A stretch of 64,000 nucleotides of DNA from Pseudomonadota bacterium. Its GTDB lineage: Bacteria > Pseudomonadota > Alphaproteobacteria > Rhizobiales > Hyphomicrobiaceae. The stretch spans positions 45,066 to 109,065 of the forward strand of contig JAFECH010000347.1 in NCBI GenBank assembly GCA_018242255.1, given 5' to 3'. Of the stretch, positions 52,707 through 60,780 are shown in pieces. The notes below the pieces were generated by a model. That model did not search any database. It was not told where the DNA came from and saw only the letters and a list, made by a program, of their open reading frames with translations. A program made the translations under genes and the position numbers. Position 1 is the stretch's first letter. The number at the start of each line of letters is the position of its first letter.

Positions 52707-53276
52707 TAAGAGAGCAGATTTGTGGCGCTGTCAAGAGGCAGCCAAAGACGGCTCTCAGCAAAAGAGATCATTGCAAATGTGAAAGACGATGCCGAGCGAG
52801 GGGTTGCCGTGCGCGGGTCAACCGCAACGATGAAGTTGGTCACTCACGTCGCGACCCTGCATATCCGACGTTGAAATGCTCGTTATATCGAGCTGTCCTT
52901 TATCTGGGCGCGCCGCAGGCAAGTCCCGGACGGGCACGCCTTCGATTGGCAGACGCAAAAGTGTATCGGTCTGAATATCCGCGTCGCGGTTTGTCCGGTC
53001 GTTGCCCGAAGCGGACATCAGCAATCGAAATTCGTTCCGTGCGCATGAAGGCGCTGCACAGGCGATGGCTCGTTTGGCTAGAATGTATAGGTATGGGAAC
53101 GCCAGGAGCACGTGATGATGATGGCTGGCCATCTCCCGCCCGCTGTCAGCTGTAGACCGTTCCGTGCCACCGTGCGCGCAGCTTGAACTCCTCGTGCTCC
53201 CGCGCCAGCAATGCCGGGTCGCCGACTTGATCCATGGATACCATGCTTGCTTTGCAGATGCCGACAGCACGCAGGA
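52707..53276. other. 570-base stretch of probable decayed DNA
   Basis: No complete gene was found between the ArsR gene and the Ntn hydrolase. Frames of 94-150 codons on both strands overlap each other and look like noise. One minus-strand 31-codon frame (53151-53246) has a protein-like, charged composition (DPALLAREHEEFKLRARWHG) and may be a gene fragment. The segment around 52970-53030 (TGCCCGAAGCGGACATCAG) reminds me of a dispersed intergenic repeat of rhizobial genomes, which I cannot verify here. Confidence 0.4.
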
Positions 53277-54419
53277 TCATTTGACCGGCTTGATCTCATC
53301 GACCTCCCATTTGTCGCCCACCTTGATCTTGGTAATAGAGGCGGCATCAAGATTGAAATCATTCAGGTCCACGACTTTCAGTCGGGGATCGGAAAAGGTC
53401 CGAAAGTATAGGCGCCGATTTCTCATGTCCGTAACGCTGGTCCACTGGGTGTACTGCGGGTACACCTTGCCGTCGGCATGACGGTACTGTTTGTATCCCA
53501 GTGGAATATCAAAGTTATTAAGGATGTTAAGCACGCGCTGCACGCCTTCTTTCGAGTCTTTCATCGGCAGGGCATACAGGCTGAATAGAGCTGCGCGAAC
53601 GAACCGGTTCGGCGAGGTGATCACTCCGGGGAGATTGGCCTTGGTTCCAATGTCCAAGCCCGTGGGGCCAGCCTCAGCTTCGCTCCGCTTCACCGGTGGG
53701 ATAACATCGACAGACAGGTTGGTATATTGCTTCAGGTTTTCCTGATGCCACGGGAAATCTGGCGCGTTAGTTATGGTGCCCAGCGGGTTGTCGAATATGT
53801 GTAATTCGCCGTCGAGATATTCGACTACGATAGAGGCGCCGCTCGCATCGTTGATTGCGTAGTGGATCTTGGGCTCAAAATCCCATCCCTCTTTCTTCGG
53901 TATCGGTACGGCATCCACCACCCGAACATCAGGAAGTAGTTTCTTTACATCTTCGACCGTGGCGGCCTGAGACAAGACCCAGGTCAACAATTGCCACGAC
54001 GCGATTGTGTTCTTGTATTGGGCCGGATCCGGCGCCATGTACTTCGCTCGATCGAACGGCTGGAAGAAAAACATTCCCGCTTGGAGCCCCTTTTCATTTA
54101 CCCCCTCGGTGGCTGCCATGATGTCGTAGGGAATTGCGGCAACAAAGCCGTACTTGCCGTTCCACGCCATGCCGTTCTCGCCGGTGTCAGTCACGCCTCG
54201 AAACGGCGTCCGGCGCGGCACGACAATAAGGTTGAATTCAAGCATGTCGGCACCGAACTCCATCGTGCGGCCGAAGACGGGAGACTCATCTTCCGCAATT
54301 AGTCGAATGCCGGTGCAGGCGACGGCCTTCTGCCCAAGCGTGAATCCCATGGCCATTACAGCCAGCACACTGAGTACGGCCAGCCACGTTTTCAAGTTAC
54401 GGGTTTTGTTCTGTTTCAT
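53277..54419 (-). CDS. exported choloylglycine-hydrolase-family enzyme (penicillin-V-acylase-like Ntn hydrolase)
   Basis: 380 residues. A signal peptide (TWLAVLSVLAVMAMGFTLGQKAVA) ends exactly before Cys35, which becomes the N-terminal nucleophile (CTGIRLIAEDESPVFGRTMEFG). Arg51 is at +16, as in bile-salt hydrolases and penicillin V acylases. The position equivalent to Asp21 is Glu54. Further family strings are ENGMAWNGKYGFVAA, EGVNEKGLQAGMFFF and SPNRFVRAALF. It hydrolyses an amide bond in the periplasm. Possible substrates are acylated amino acids, penicillin V, N-acyl-homoserine lactones or bile salts. It is the last gene of a same-strand run with two other exported hydrolases. Confidence 0.92.
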   Translation of the reverse strand: MKQNKTRNLKTWLAVLSVLAVMAMGFTLGQKAVACTGIRLIAEDESPVFGRTMEFGADMLEFNLIVVPRRTPFRGVTDTGENGMAWNGKYGFVAAIPYDIMAATEGVNEKGLQAGMFFFQPFDRAKYMAPDPAQYKNTIASWQLLTWVLSQAATVEDVKKLLPDVRVVDAVPIPKKEGWDFEPKIHYAINDASGASIVVEYLDGELHIFDNPLGTITNAPDFPWHQENLKQYTNLSVDVIPPVKRSEAEAGPTGLDIGTKANLPGVITSPNRFVRAALFSLYALPMKDSKEGVQRVLNILNNFDIPLGYKQYRHADGKVYPQYTQWTSVTDMRNRRLYFRTFSDPRLKVVDLNDFNLDAASITKIKVGDKWEVDEIKPVK

Positions 54420-54473
54420 TTCGTTGCTCCTTTGTCGAAGCCTATTCTTGTAGGTATTCTCATTTCTTCATGA

Positions 54474-54609
54474 TCAGTTGCGGTCCTTCATGATCGGCGC
54501 GAGGTTCTCTTCCGGTTTGGTGAGTACCGAGATGTCCTTGAGTGGGTCGCCGTTGACGAGAAGAATGTCGGCAAGCGCGCCTTCCTCGATCACGCGGATC
54601 TTGTCGGCA
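54474..54609 (-). pseudogene. 3-prime remnant of a second amidohydrolase gene
   Basis: The 45 codons immediately after the beta-lactamase-like stop read NSADKIRVIEEGALADILLV... to a stop at 54474. They align with the C-terminus of the intact amidohydrolase (GKIGVIEEGALADILLVEGN..., 55719-57047) with about eight differences in 42 residues. There is no start codon and the metal-site domain is gone. A second amidohydrolase copy once stood here and was truncated by a rearrangement that ends at the neighbouring gene stop codon. Confidence 0.87.
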
Positions 54610-55596
54610 CTATTTTGAGTACATCGCGTAGTCGTAAGCGGCGCGGGCAATTTGCGCGATGACCGCTTCGCGCACGTCATACGGATCCTTGCTGGTCGTG
54701 AAGACGGCGATTACCAGCGTCCGGCCATCAGGGAGTCGAATCCAGCCGGTATCGTTGACGGATCTGTGCCCGGTACCAGTCTTGTGGCCGACAACCGTGC
54801 CTGGCGGCAGCATGCCCTTCAACCGCATCGGGCCGGTTCGGGTCTGCTCCATGATCGAGATGAGTACGTTCGTGCGCTCGGAATCGAGAACCTTGCCATC
54901 GACCAGCATCGAAAGGATCCGGACCATCGCGTCTGGGGTGATCGTGTCCTTGTCGCTTTGGTAGATCGGGCTTTCAATGGACCCATCAAGGAAGTAGGCG
55001 CCGGAGCCGCCCGGCAATTTGTCCTTCTCGGCCAGATGCGCAATGACTCCGTCAATGTTCTTTACCTGATAGGCGTAGATAAGGAGGTCCTTGATGTTCC
55101 GGTCGACGCTTAGATCAGTCACGCCGCGTTCATTGAAGAACTTCTCCACTCCCTTTGGGCCGTCCATGAGCCGCATCAGCACGTTGGGCGCTGAGTTGTC
55201 GCTGTCGACGATGGAGGTCCAGATGACGTTGTAGAGCGGCGTGGTCGTTGTGCCTCGGGGGAAGGTCATGTTGATCGGCGTCATGACCGCGAGATCGTCC
55301 TGGGTGATCTCGACCGGCTCGTCGAGCGACAACTTGCCGTCTTCGACCTGTTTCAACGCCTCTATGGCTACGAGGGTCTTGACCGTGCTCATGAACAGAA
55401 ACCGCTTATCGCCGTTGATCAGCGGTATTGGGTCGCCGCCATCGATCGCTATGCTGGCGCCGACATTTCCGCCCACCAACTCGCCAATTTGCGTCACCTG
55501 TGCACGAAGAGTGTCGAGCGAATCGGCGAATACCTGGGCGGTGAACGCAACCGCGAAAATACACACTGCTGCAAAGCTGCTGAGAGTGTTTTTCAT
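54610..55596 (-). CDS. exported class-A-beta-lactamase-like serine hydrolase lacking Glu166
   Basis: 328 residues from MKNTLSSFAAVCIFAVAF (signal peptide, AGGGAGGAACTG upstream). Class A motifs are present: STVK (Ser70-Lys73), SDN (132-134), DGPK (144-148) and HKTGTG (KTG 272-274). Aligning from SDN through DGPK to the omega-loop DR pair puts Ile168 (RNIKDLL) at Ambler position 166, where class A enzymes carry the deacylating Glu, and Leu at position 170 (usually Asn). It may therefore be acylated by beta-lactams but not turn them over, or act on another amide or ester. Third gene of the hydrolase run. Confidence 0.88.
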   Translation of the reverse strand: MKNTLSSFAAVCIFAVAFTAQVFADSLDTLRAQVTQIGELVGGNVGASIAIDGGDPIPLINGDKRFLFMSTVKTLVAIEALKQVEDGKLSLDEPVEITQDDLAVMTPINMTFPRGTTTTPLYNVIWTSIVDSDNSAPNVLMRLMDGPKGVEKFFNERGVTDLSVDRNIKDLLIYAYQVKNIDGVIAHLAEKDKLPGGSGAYFLDGSIESPIYQSDKDTITPDAMVRILSMLVDGKVLDSERTNVLISIMEQTRTGPMRLKGMLPPGTVVGHKTGTGHRSVNDTGWIRLPDGRTLVIAVFTTSKDPYDVREAVIAQIARAAYDYAMYSK

Positions 55597-55718
55597 CAGT
55601 TCCTCCCTTGCGGGCCGTAACGCTGAGGTCGTGAAATTCGGAATTTTCGTCGTCAATTGGCTCCGCCTGCTAAGCCATTACAGGCGCAAAAAACGGTGCG
55701 ATTTTTCTCATTTCCGGC

Positions 55719-57047
55719 TCACTGCAGCTTGTTCTTGTAGATCTTGCCGTCCTTCATAATCAGGGCGAGATTTTCGTCAGGCTTCGTAAGGATTGAGATG
55801 TCTTCGAGCGGGTTCCCCTCGACGAGAAGGATATCGGCAAGTGCGCCTTCCTCGATCACGCCGATCTTTCCGGGGTTGAAGCGGTTTGACAGGCCAAGCA
55901 GCTCACCGCCCTTGGACGTTGCCTGTCTTAGAATTTCGACAGGCGTGAACCATTTTGTGCGATATGTGAACTCGTCGTTCATCCGGGCGATCATCGCCGG
56001 ATCGGTAATGATGTCGGTCCCAAAGCCGATCTTTTCGAAACCGATCTTCTTGGCCGTCTTGAAGGTATTATCGATGCCGGCGTAGGCCTGCCGGTGCTTG
56101 TTAGCCTGGTCCTCGGTGTATCCTTTCGGAATGTCCGTGTAGACAATGACCTGCGGGCACAGCCAGACATCATTGTCTTTCATCATCTGCAGGGTCTCTT
56201 CGCTCAACAGATTGCCGTGCTCGATCGATTTCACGCCGGCCTTGATGGCACGTTGCGCGCCTTTGTCATTGTAAACATGCGCCATCACGTAGGTGTTGTA
56301 GTCGCTCGCCGCATCGACGGCGGCCTTGATTTCGTCCTCTCTGTATTCGACGACATCGAGTGGATCGGCATAGGAACCGGTGCCGCCGCCGACCGCGATC
56401 TTGACCTGCGTGGCGCCCATGCGCATGGCCTCACGCGAAGCCTTGAGCACCTCCGGCACTCCGTCGGCGATGGCCAAGTCGAAATACTCCATCCCGGTCG
56501 TTGGAACGCCGTGAGTGGCGTTCGTCAGGGGCTTCTGGAACGTGCGATGGTCCGCGTGCCCCGATGTTTGTGTGATCATGGGTCCGGAAGGATAGATCCG
56601 GGGTCCAGGCACGAAGCCCTGATCGATGGCTTTCTTCAGACCGAAGGTATTTCCCGCAGCGTCCCGGACTGACGTCCACCCGTTCATCAGATAGGTCTTG
56701 ACGGTGCTGGTCGCGACAGCCGCGATGAAACGTTCGTCCGAATTGAGCAGCGTGGTGATAGGAAGCTGCATCATCACATGCTCATGGCAGCCGACGATGC
56801 CGGGCATCAGCGTGCGGCCGCCACCATCGATCACCTTGGCGCCGTCAGAAGTTATCTTGCTGGTCGAGACTTGCTTGATCAGATTGCCTTCGACCAGCAC
56901 GTTGGCGTTCTCGATCCGCGTCTCGTTCACGCCGTCGAACACATTGACGTTGGTGAACAACGTCTGCGGATGAACTGCCTGCTCAGCCGCCAACTCCGGC
57001 GATACAAGCAAGAAGCCTGAGAGCGATGCTACTACGCGAAAATTCAT
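55719..57047 (-). CDS. exported metal-dependent amidohydrolase (imidazolonepropionase/prolidase-like)
   Basis: 442 residues with a signal peptide (FRVVASLSGFLLVSPELAA). Metal-site elements: GIVGCHEHV (HxH, His88 and His90), TQVKIAVGGG (Lys), YVMAHVYN, SIEHGNLL and GFGTDII (Asp). The C-terminal beta-sandwich GKIGVIEEGALADILLVEGNPLEDI completes the composite fold. Family members cleave cyclic or linear amides and dipeptides. It lies between the membrane-fusion gene (43 bases) and the beta-lactamase-like gene (122 bases) on the same strand. Confidence 0.93.
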   Translation of the reverse strand: MNFRVVASLSGFLLVSPELAAEQAVHPQTLFTNVNVFDGVNETRIENANVLVEGNLIKQVSTSKITSDGAKVIDGGGRTLMPGIVGCHEHVMMQLPITTLLNSDERFIAAVATSTVKTYLMNGWTSVRDAAGNTFGLKKAIDQGFVPGPRIYPSGPMITQTSGHADHRTFQKPLTNATHGVPTTGMEYFDLAIADGVPEVLKASREAMRMGATQVKIAVGGGTGSYADPLDVVEYREDEIKAAVDAASDYNTYVMAHVYNDKGAQRAIKAGVKSIEHGNLLSEETLQMMKDNDVWLCPQVIVYTDIPKGYTEDQANKHRQAYAGIDNTFKTAKKIGFEKIGFGTDIITDPAMIARMNDEFTYRTKWFTPVEILRQATSKGGELLGLSNRFNPGKIGVIEEGALADILLVEGNPLEDISILTKPDENLALIMKDGKIYKNKLQ

Positions 57048-57090
57048 GCATTCCTCCCAATTCGATCAATTTCGTTTTGAGCCCAACCTA

Positions 57091-57978
57091 TTAGGGTTGC
57101 GGCTCGGCCCGGATCATGGACCGCACCGTGACGCGAAGGCCAGGCCGGAGCAGATGATCGGGATTAGGAAATTCCGCGATCGACCAGATCTTTTGTGTTT
57201 TCTCGTCGAAGTCGTAACCGCCGGAAATGATCTTGCCGGTGTTGGGATATTCCGTGCCGTCGGGCAGCACGAGTCGGGCACTGAGCCGCTCTTTCATCGC
57301 TTCTTCAGAACCAAGCTGGGCAAGGCGGCGCGAATAAATATCGTAAGGCACTTCAGTCACGACGTGAACCGGATCGAATTGCGTCACCGTCGCGAGCCGG
57401 CTGGTCTCACGCGCGTCCTTCGTGATGTAGGCGCCCGCATCGACGAACGGTTTACTGATGATGCCGTCGAACGGCGTGTAGAGGGAGAACTCCTTGATGG
57501 TGATTTCCCGAATCTCGACCTGGGTCTTGGCTTTCGCCTCATTGGCGGCGGCAACGTCCCGCTTGGCGACGGCCACATCAAGCTCGGCCTGTGAGGCAAC
57601 GTTTTTCTTCTGGAGTGTCCGCGTGCGTTCGAGTTCAGCCTTTGCAAGCTTTAATTCTGCAGTCGCATACGCGAGATTCGCTTGATCGATCTTAAGCAGA
57701 TAGTTCTGTTCAAGCGTCAAAAACTGGAATAGAAGCTGGCCCTTCCTGACGAGGTCGCCGGCCGTGAAGTTGACCTTTTCAAGCAGGCCGTCAAAGCGTG
57801 GTGAGATATCAGCGACGCGCGCGGCGCGCACTACACCTTCGAATTGCTCTATGTCGGTAAACTTTCGCTCCTCCGCCGGTGTGGTCGCGGGTTCGGCCAT
57901 GAGGAGAGGCACTCGGTGCCCCGCCGCCATTGCGGACACACAAATACTGAGGATGGTAATTTTTGCGGCGTGCATCAT
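57091..57978 (-). CDS. RND-type periplasmic adaptor (membrane-fusion protein)
   Basis: 295 residues. An N-terminal export signal is followed by IEQFEGVVRAARVADISPRFDGLLEKVNFTAGDLVRKGQLLFQF (barrel and lipoyl half), a coiled coil (YATAELKLAKAELERTRTLQKKNVASQAELDVAVAKRDVAAANE), ITIKEFSLYTPFDGIISKPFVDAGAYI, and RLATVTQFDPVHVVTEVP. It is short for an RND adaptor and no RND pump or TolC gene accompanies it. It is instead the first gene of the exported-hydrolase run. That combination is unusual. Confidence 0.88.
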   Translation of the reverse strand: MMHAAKITILSICVSAMAAGHRVPLLMAEPATTPAEERKFTDIEQFEGVVRAARVADISPRFDGLLEKVNFTAGDLVRKGQLLFQFLTLEQNYLLKIDQANLAYATAELKLAKAELERTRTLQKKNVASQAELDVAVAKRDVAAANEAKAKTQVEIREITIKEFSLYTPFDGIISKPFVDAGAYITKDARETSRLATVTQFDPVHVVTEVPYDIYSRRLAQLGSEEAMKERLSARLVLPDGTEYPNTGKIISGGYDFDEKTQKIWSIAEFPNPDHLLRPGLRVTVRSMIRAEPQP

Positions 57979-58118
57979 GACACATACTCACGGCGGATAG
58001 ACCTAATCGGACCTCCACTCGTTTGCTGCGCTATGCCTCGCGCTCAGCCGAGGAGCGCTCTTTGTACCTGACAGAAGTAAGTTCTTTGAATGATATAAGT
58101 CAAATCACTCGACGTGGG

Positions 58119-58265
58119 TTAAGCCCGCGTACGGGTTTTCATCATGCCCGAAGGATTCCCAATACTGTAGACGCGCTCACCCACCGCGAGCTCCTCGGAA
58201 TGCCGAACGGCGGCGATAGCCTTAAGGTTTCCCTGCACACGATCTCGATCTGCATCGTGAACGGG
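58119..58265 (-). pseudogene. S1C (trypsin/DegP-like) serine protease fragment
   Basis: The minus-strand frame reads PVHDADRDRVQGNLKAIAAV, then RHSEELAVGERVYSIGNPSG, and stops at 58119. This resembles the segment of trypsin-like S1C proteases around the catalytic Asp (the Asp-Ala-x-Arg-Asp string) through VGERVYAIGNP-G. The serine domain and N-terminus are absent. The 5-prime end of this fragment is the direct repeat listed at 58230-58265. Confidence 0.55.
58230..58265 (-). repeat. 36-base direct repeat, left copy
   Basis: It matches 63681-63716 at 31 of 36 positions in the same orientation, with a perfect 20-base core CGATCTCGATCTGCATCGTG. On the minus strand both copies encode HDADRDRV in the same register. 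The two copies enclose the regulator/autotransporter segment. Confidence 0.75.
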
Positions 58266-58336
58266 ACGGGGAAACTTTGTGCTCTGCCGAGTTAGACTCT
58301 CTAAATGCCGATCTCCTCCAGAATCTCGTTCGTGCC

Positions 58337-59776
58337 CTATTCGATGGGAGTGAGCCCTACGCGCTTGATGCAGTGACGATATCTCTCCGTGCCTCGGAGC
58401 GATCTGAAGGCCGGATCGATCAGGATACCCAGAACATCCGGCTCGTCCTGGTGAATGGCGTCCTCAAGATACTGCAGGGCAGCTTGCGTATCATTCAGCA
58501 GCGCCGCCGTTCCGGCGAGCTTGTAGGCTGGTTCATGGCCAAGGGCATACTGACGTCTTTGCTCCGCCAGCATGGATTCAAGAAGCCCCCTCGCGCCCTT
58601 CTGACGGAACCCTTCCTCCGCCGCGTCCACAATTGCAACGCGAGCCGCGTTTTTTTCGAGGACGGCCGCCGTCCGGTACTCGCGTAAAAATTCCTGATAG
58701 CGTTGCTCACTCAGATAGATTGTTGCGAGATATTCGGGCGGCGAACGAAGATTTGGCTCGGCATCCTCAAGCTGACGCAGAATGATGATGGCTTCGGCGG
58801 GCCGCCCGGCATGAAACAGAATGAGAGCCTTGTTGGCGAGAATGGCCCGCGATTCCGGCTGAAGCTCCTGAGCTTTGGAGATCTCTCGCAACGGGATCTC
58901 GAACCGTCCGCTTTGCATCAGCGTCAATGCATACCAGTGCCGGGCCTGGGCGGAGAACGGATCGAGCGCAATCGCGCGTTCGAAAAGCTCTTGGGAATGG
59001 CTGAAATTGCGTGACCAGTAAAATTCCGTGAAAGCGAGCGCAGCATAACCATCGGCCAAATTGGGATCTAGCGCGATCGCTCTCTCGGCTGCGGCCTTGG
59101 CGCGAGGGTAAGCTTCCTCTGCCGGCATGAGGCTGTATTGGCTGATTGTGTTGTAGGCGTCGGCGAGCTTCACATAAGCGGCGGCATAGCTCGGGTCGCG
59201 AATCGTCGCTTCCGTAAAATATTGGATTGCACGGGTTAGACCGTTGGCTTGCCGGGTCCCGAGATTATAGACTCCAGCTAAATAAAGATCACGCACTTCC
59301 GGCGATGGCGCGTACGGAGTCTTGCTGGATCGCCAGAGACCAGCTGGCCAGGATGGCAACGATGATGGCCTCTCGAATACGCCAAACGCGGCCAAGCCAA
59401 TCACCGTCAATGACAGAATAATGACGACCATAATTGGCAGGCGACCGAACTTCAGAAGTGCCGAACCTGGAAGGGTTGTATCCAATTCCGGTTGTTGAGC
59501 CGGAGATTCTGCCACCACGAGCGCGGGCCGCGGCTTGTCTGCCTCGCCTTCTTCCGCGTCGAGCGGTTTCCCTGCGAGCCAGCGCTCCAGTTCGTGCTGG
59601 TACGCGTAGACCAGATTGCGTTCGCCACCCGGGACACGGTGAATGGGAAGCCCCCGCTGGCGCTCCCACCGCCGGACGGTGCGCTCATCGCGATTGAAGA
59701 ATGCTGCAATCTCCTTCCAGCTTTCCAGCCGCAGTTTCCGCTCCTCAGCCACGTCGCCGTCCTGTTTCGCCCGCAT
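58337..59776 (-). CDS. HTH-TM-TPR regulator (CadC/adenylate-cyclase-like architecture)
   Basis: About 479 residues from MRAKQDGDVAEER. An N-terminal helix-turn-helix reads SWKEIAAFFNRDERTVRRWERQRGLPIHRVPGGERNLVYAYQHELERWL, an excisionase/MerR-like DNA-binding type. A Pro-rich linker and one span (LPIMVVIILSLTVIGLAAFGVF) follow, then periplasmic TPR repeats (PEVRDLYLAGVYNLGTRQANGLTRAIQYFTEATIRDP and onward). It would sense a periplasmic or protein signal through the TPRs and act on DNA directly from the membrane. It is divergent from the LuxR gene. Confidence 0.85.
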   Translation of the reverse strand: MRAKQDGDVAEERKLRLESWKEIAAFFNRDERTVRRWERQRGLPIHRVPGGERNLVYAYQHELERWLAGKPLDAEEGEADKPRPALVVAESPAQQPELDTTLPGSALLKFGRLPIMVVIILSLTVIGLAAFGVFERPSSLPSWPAGLWRSSKTPYAPSPEVRDLYLAGVYNLGTRQANGLTRAIQYFTEATIRDPSYAAAYVKLADAYNTISQYSLMPAEEAYPRAKAAAERAIALDPNLADGYAALAFTEFYWSRNFSHSQELFERAIALDPFSAQARHWYALTLMQSGRFEIPLREISKAQELQPESRAILANKALILFHAGRPAEAIIILRQLEDAEPNLRSPPEYLATIYLSEQRYQEFLREYRTAAVLEKNAARVAIVDAAEEGFRQKGARGLLESMLAEQRRQYALGHEPAYKLAGTAALLNDTQAALQYLEDAIHQDEPDVLGILIDPAFRSLRGTERYRHCIKRVGLTPIE

Positions 59777-59929
59777 CCGCCCGTATATGCCCAGGCAGCA
59801 TTCCACCCCAAAAGCGATAGATCACAACGAGATAACTCCAGATTCGTAGCGTGTGCGGCACGGGCTCAACGCGCGTGTCTCACGACGAGTGGAGACCTTC
59901 GATCGCGCAAGTAGGGGCAGAACGGCGCT

Positions 59930-60676
59930 TTGAGCAAGAGCCGAGATCGCAAAGAAAGCCTCGACTCTGGAGGCTGGGAGTTCGTCGACACCATCGAGGG
60001 GTGCCAGGACATTGGCAATCTCGCCGATGTCTTTTCTCGTTGCATTGCAGAATACGGCTACTCGGCCTCGGCGTGCGGCGCGTTCCATTTGGCCACGGAG
60101 AAAGGCGACAGGCTCAAGTTCTACTTTCGCAATTGGCCGGAGCGGTGGGCCGCGCTCTACGCCCAGAGAAATTTTGCGCTCCATGACTTCACCATTTCAG
60201 AGGCGCGGCGAAAGTCAGGTGTTTACAGCTGGCTGCCCGCGAAGCTCGGCCGACAGCTCTCTCCGAAAGAGAACATGTTTTGGGAGGCTATGGGTGAATT
60301 CGGCTGGACGGACGGACTGTCTATCCCGATCCACGGCCCTAGGGGACAACTGGCGTTCGTAACGATGGCTGGATCGTCGCAACTGCTGACACCCATCGTG
60401 CGTGCGCGGCTGCAATTCTTCGCGCTTCTCACCCACGCCCGCGCACGCGCGATACTTCAGGTCGATCCCGAACGGGGGCCACGTGATCTGCTGACACCTC
60501 GTGAACTCGAATGTCTGCGCAAAGTTGGAGCGGGCAAGTCCGATCGCGCCATAGGCGAAGAACTCGGCATCGCGCGCACGACCGTCAAGTATTATCTAGA
60601 GCACGCACGTCAAAAGCTTGGCGTCCGTACACGTGCTCAGGCGCTCGCGCAGTTGGTCCTATGGGGCGATGAATGA
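59930..60676 (+). CDS. LuxR-type regulator with autoinducer-binding domain (solo)
   Basis: 248 residues; the frame opens with TTG at 59930 after AGGGGCAG, start moderately certain. The N-terminal ligand domain has FRNWPERWAALYAQRNFALHDFTISEARR, VYSW and GLSIPIHGPRGQL. These match the conserved Trp, Tyr, Asp and Gly positions of acyl-homoserine-lactone receptors, though Phe replaces the usual Pro after Asp. The C-terminal HTH is LTPRELECLRKVGAGKSDRAIGEELGIARTTVKYYLEHARQKLGVRTRAQALAQ. No LuxI synthase is present. The stop overlaps a possible ATG of the autotransporter frame, so the two are likely co-transcribed. Confidence 0.9.
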   Translation: MSKSRDRKESLDSGGWEFVDTIEGCQDIGNLADVFSRCIAEYGYSASACGAFHLATEKGDRLKFYFRNWPERWAALYAQRNFALHDFTISEARRKSGVYSWLPAKLGRQLSPKENMFWEAMGEFGWTDGLSIPIHGPRGQLAFVTMAGSSQLLTPIVRARLQFFALLTHARARAILQVDPERGPRDLLTPRELECLRKVGAGKSDRAIGEELGIARTTVKYYLEHARQKLGVRTRAQALAQLVLWGDE

Positions 60677-60780
60677 GCGCGTGTCGCAAGCATCCCCTCC
60701 GGTTGGCCGGGATACGAATCAAGGCCGCTTGGCTAAAGGCGATTCAAGGATCGCACAATGGAGCTAGGGGGCGCCGCGAG

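Larger units (their letters stand above)
57979..58336. other. intergenic stretch with protease remnant
   Basis: About 360 bases between the membrane-fusion gene start and the HTH-TPR gene end. It contains the S1C protease fragment and left direct repeat; its right part (57979-58110) should hold the promoter of the leftward hydrolase run. No intact gene. Confidence 0.6.

Noticed and set aside
53151-53246. 31-codon minus-strand gene
   Set aside because: Protein-like composition but no upstream ribosome site or family; at best a gene fragment.
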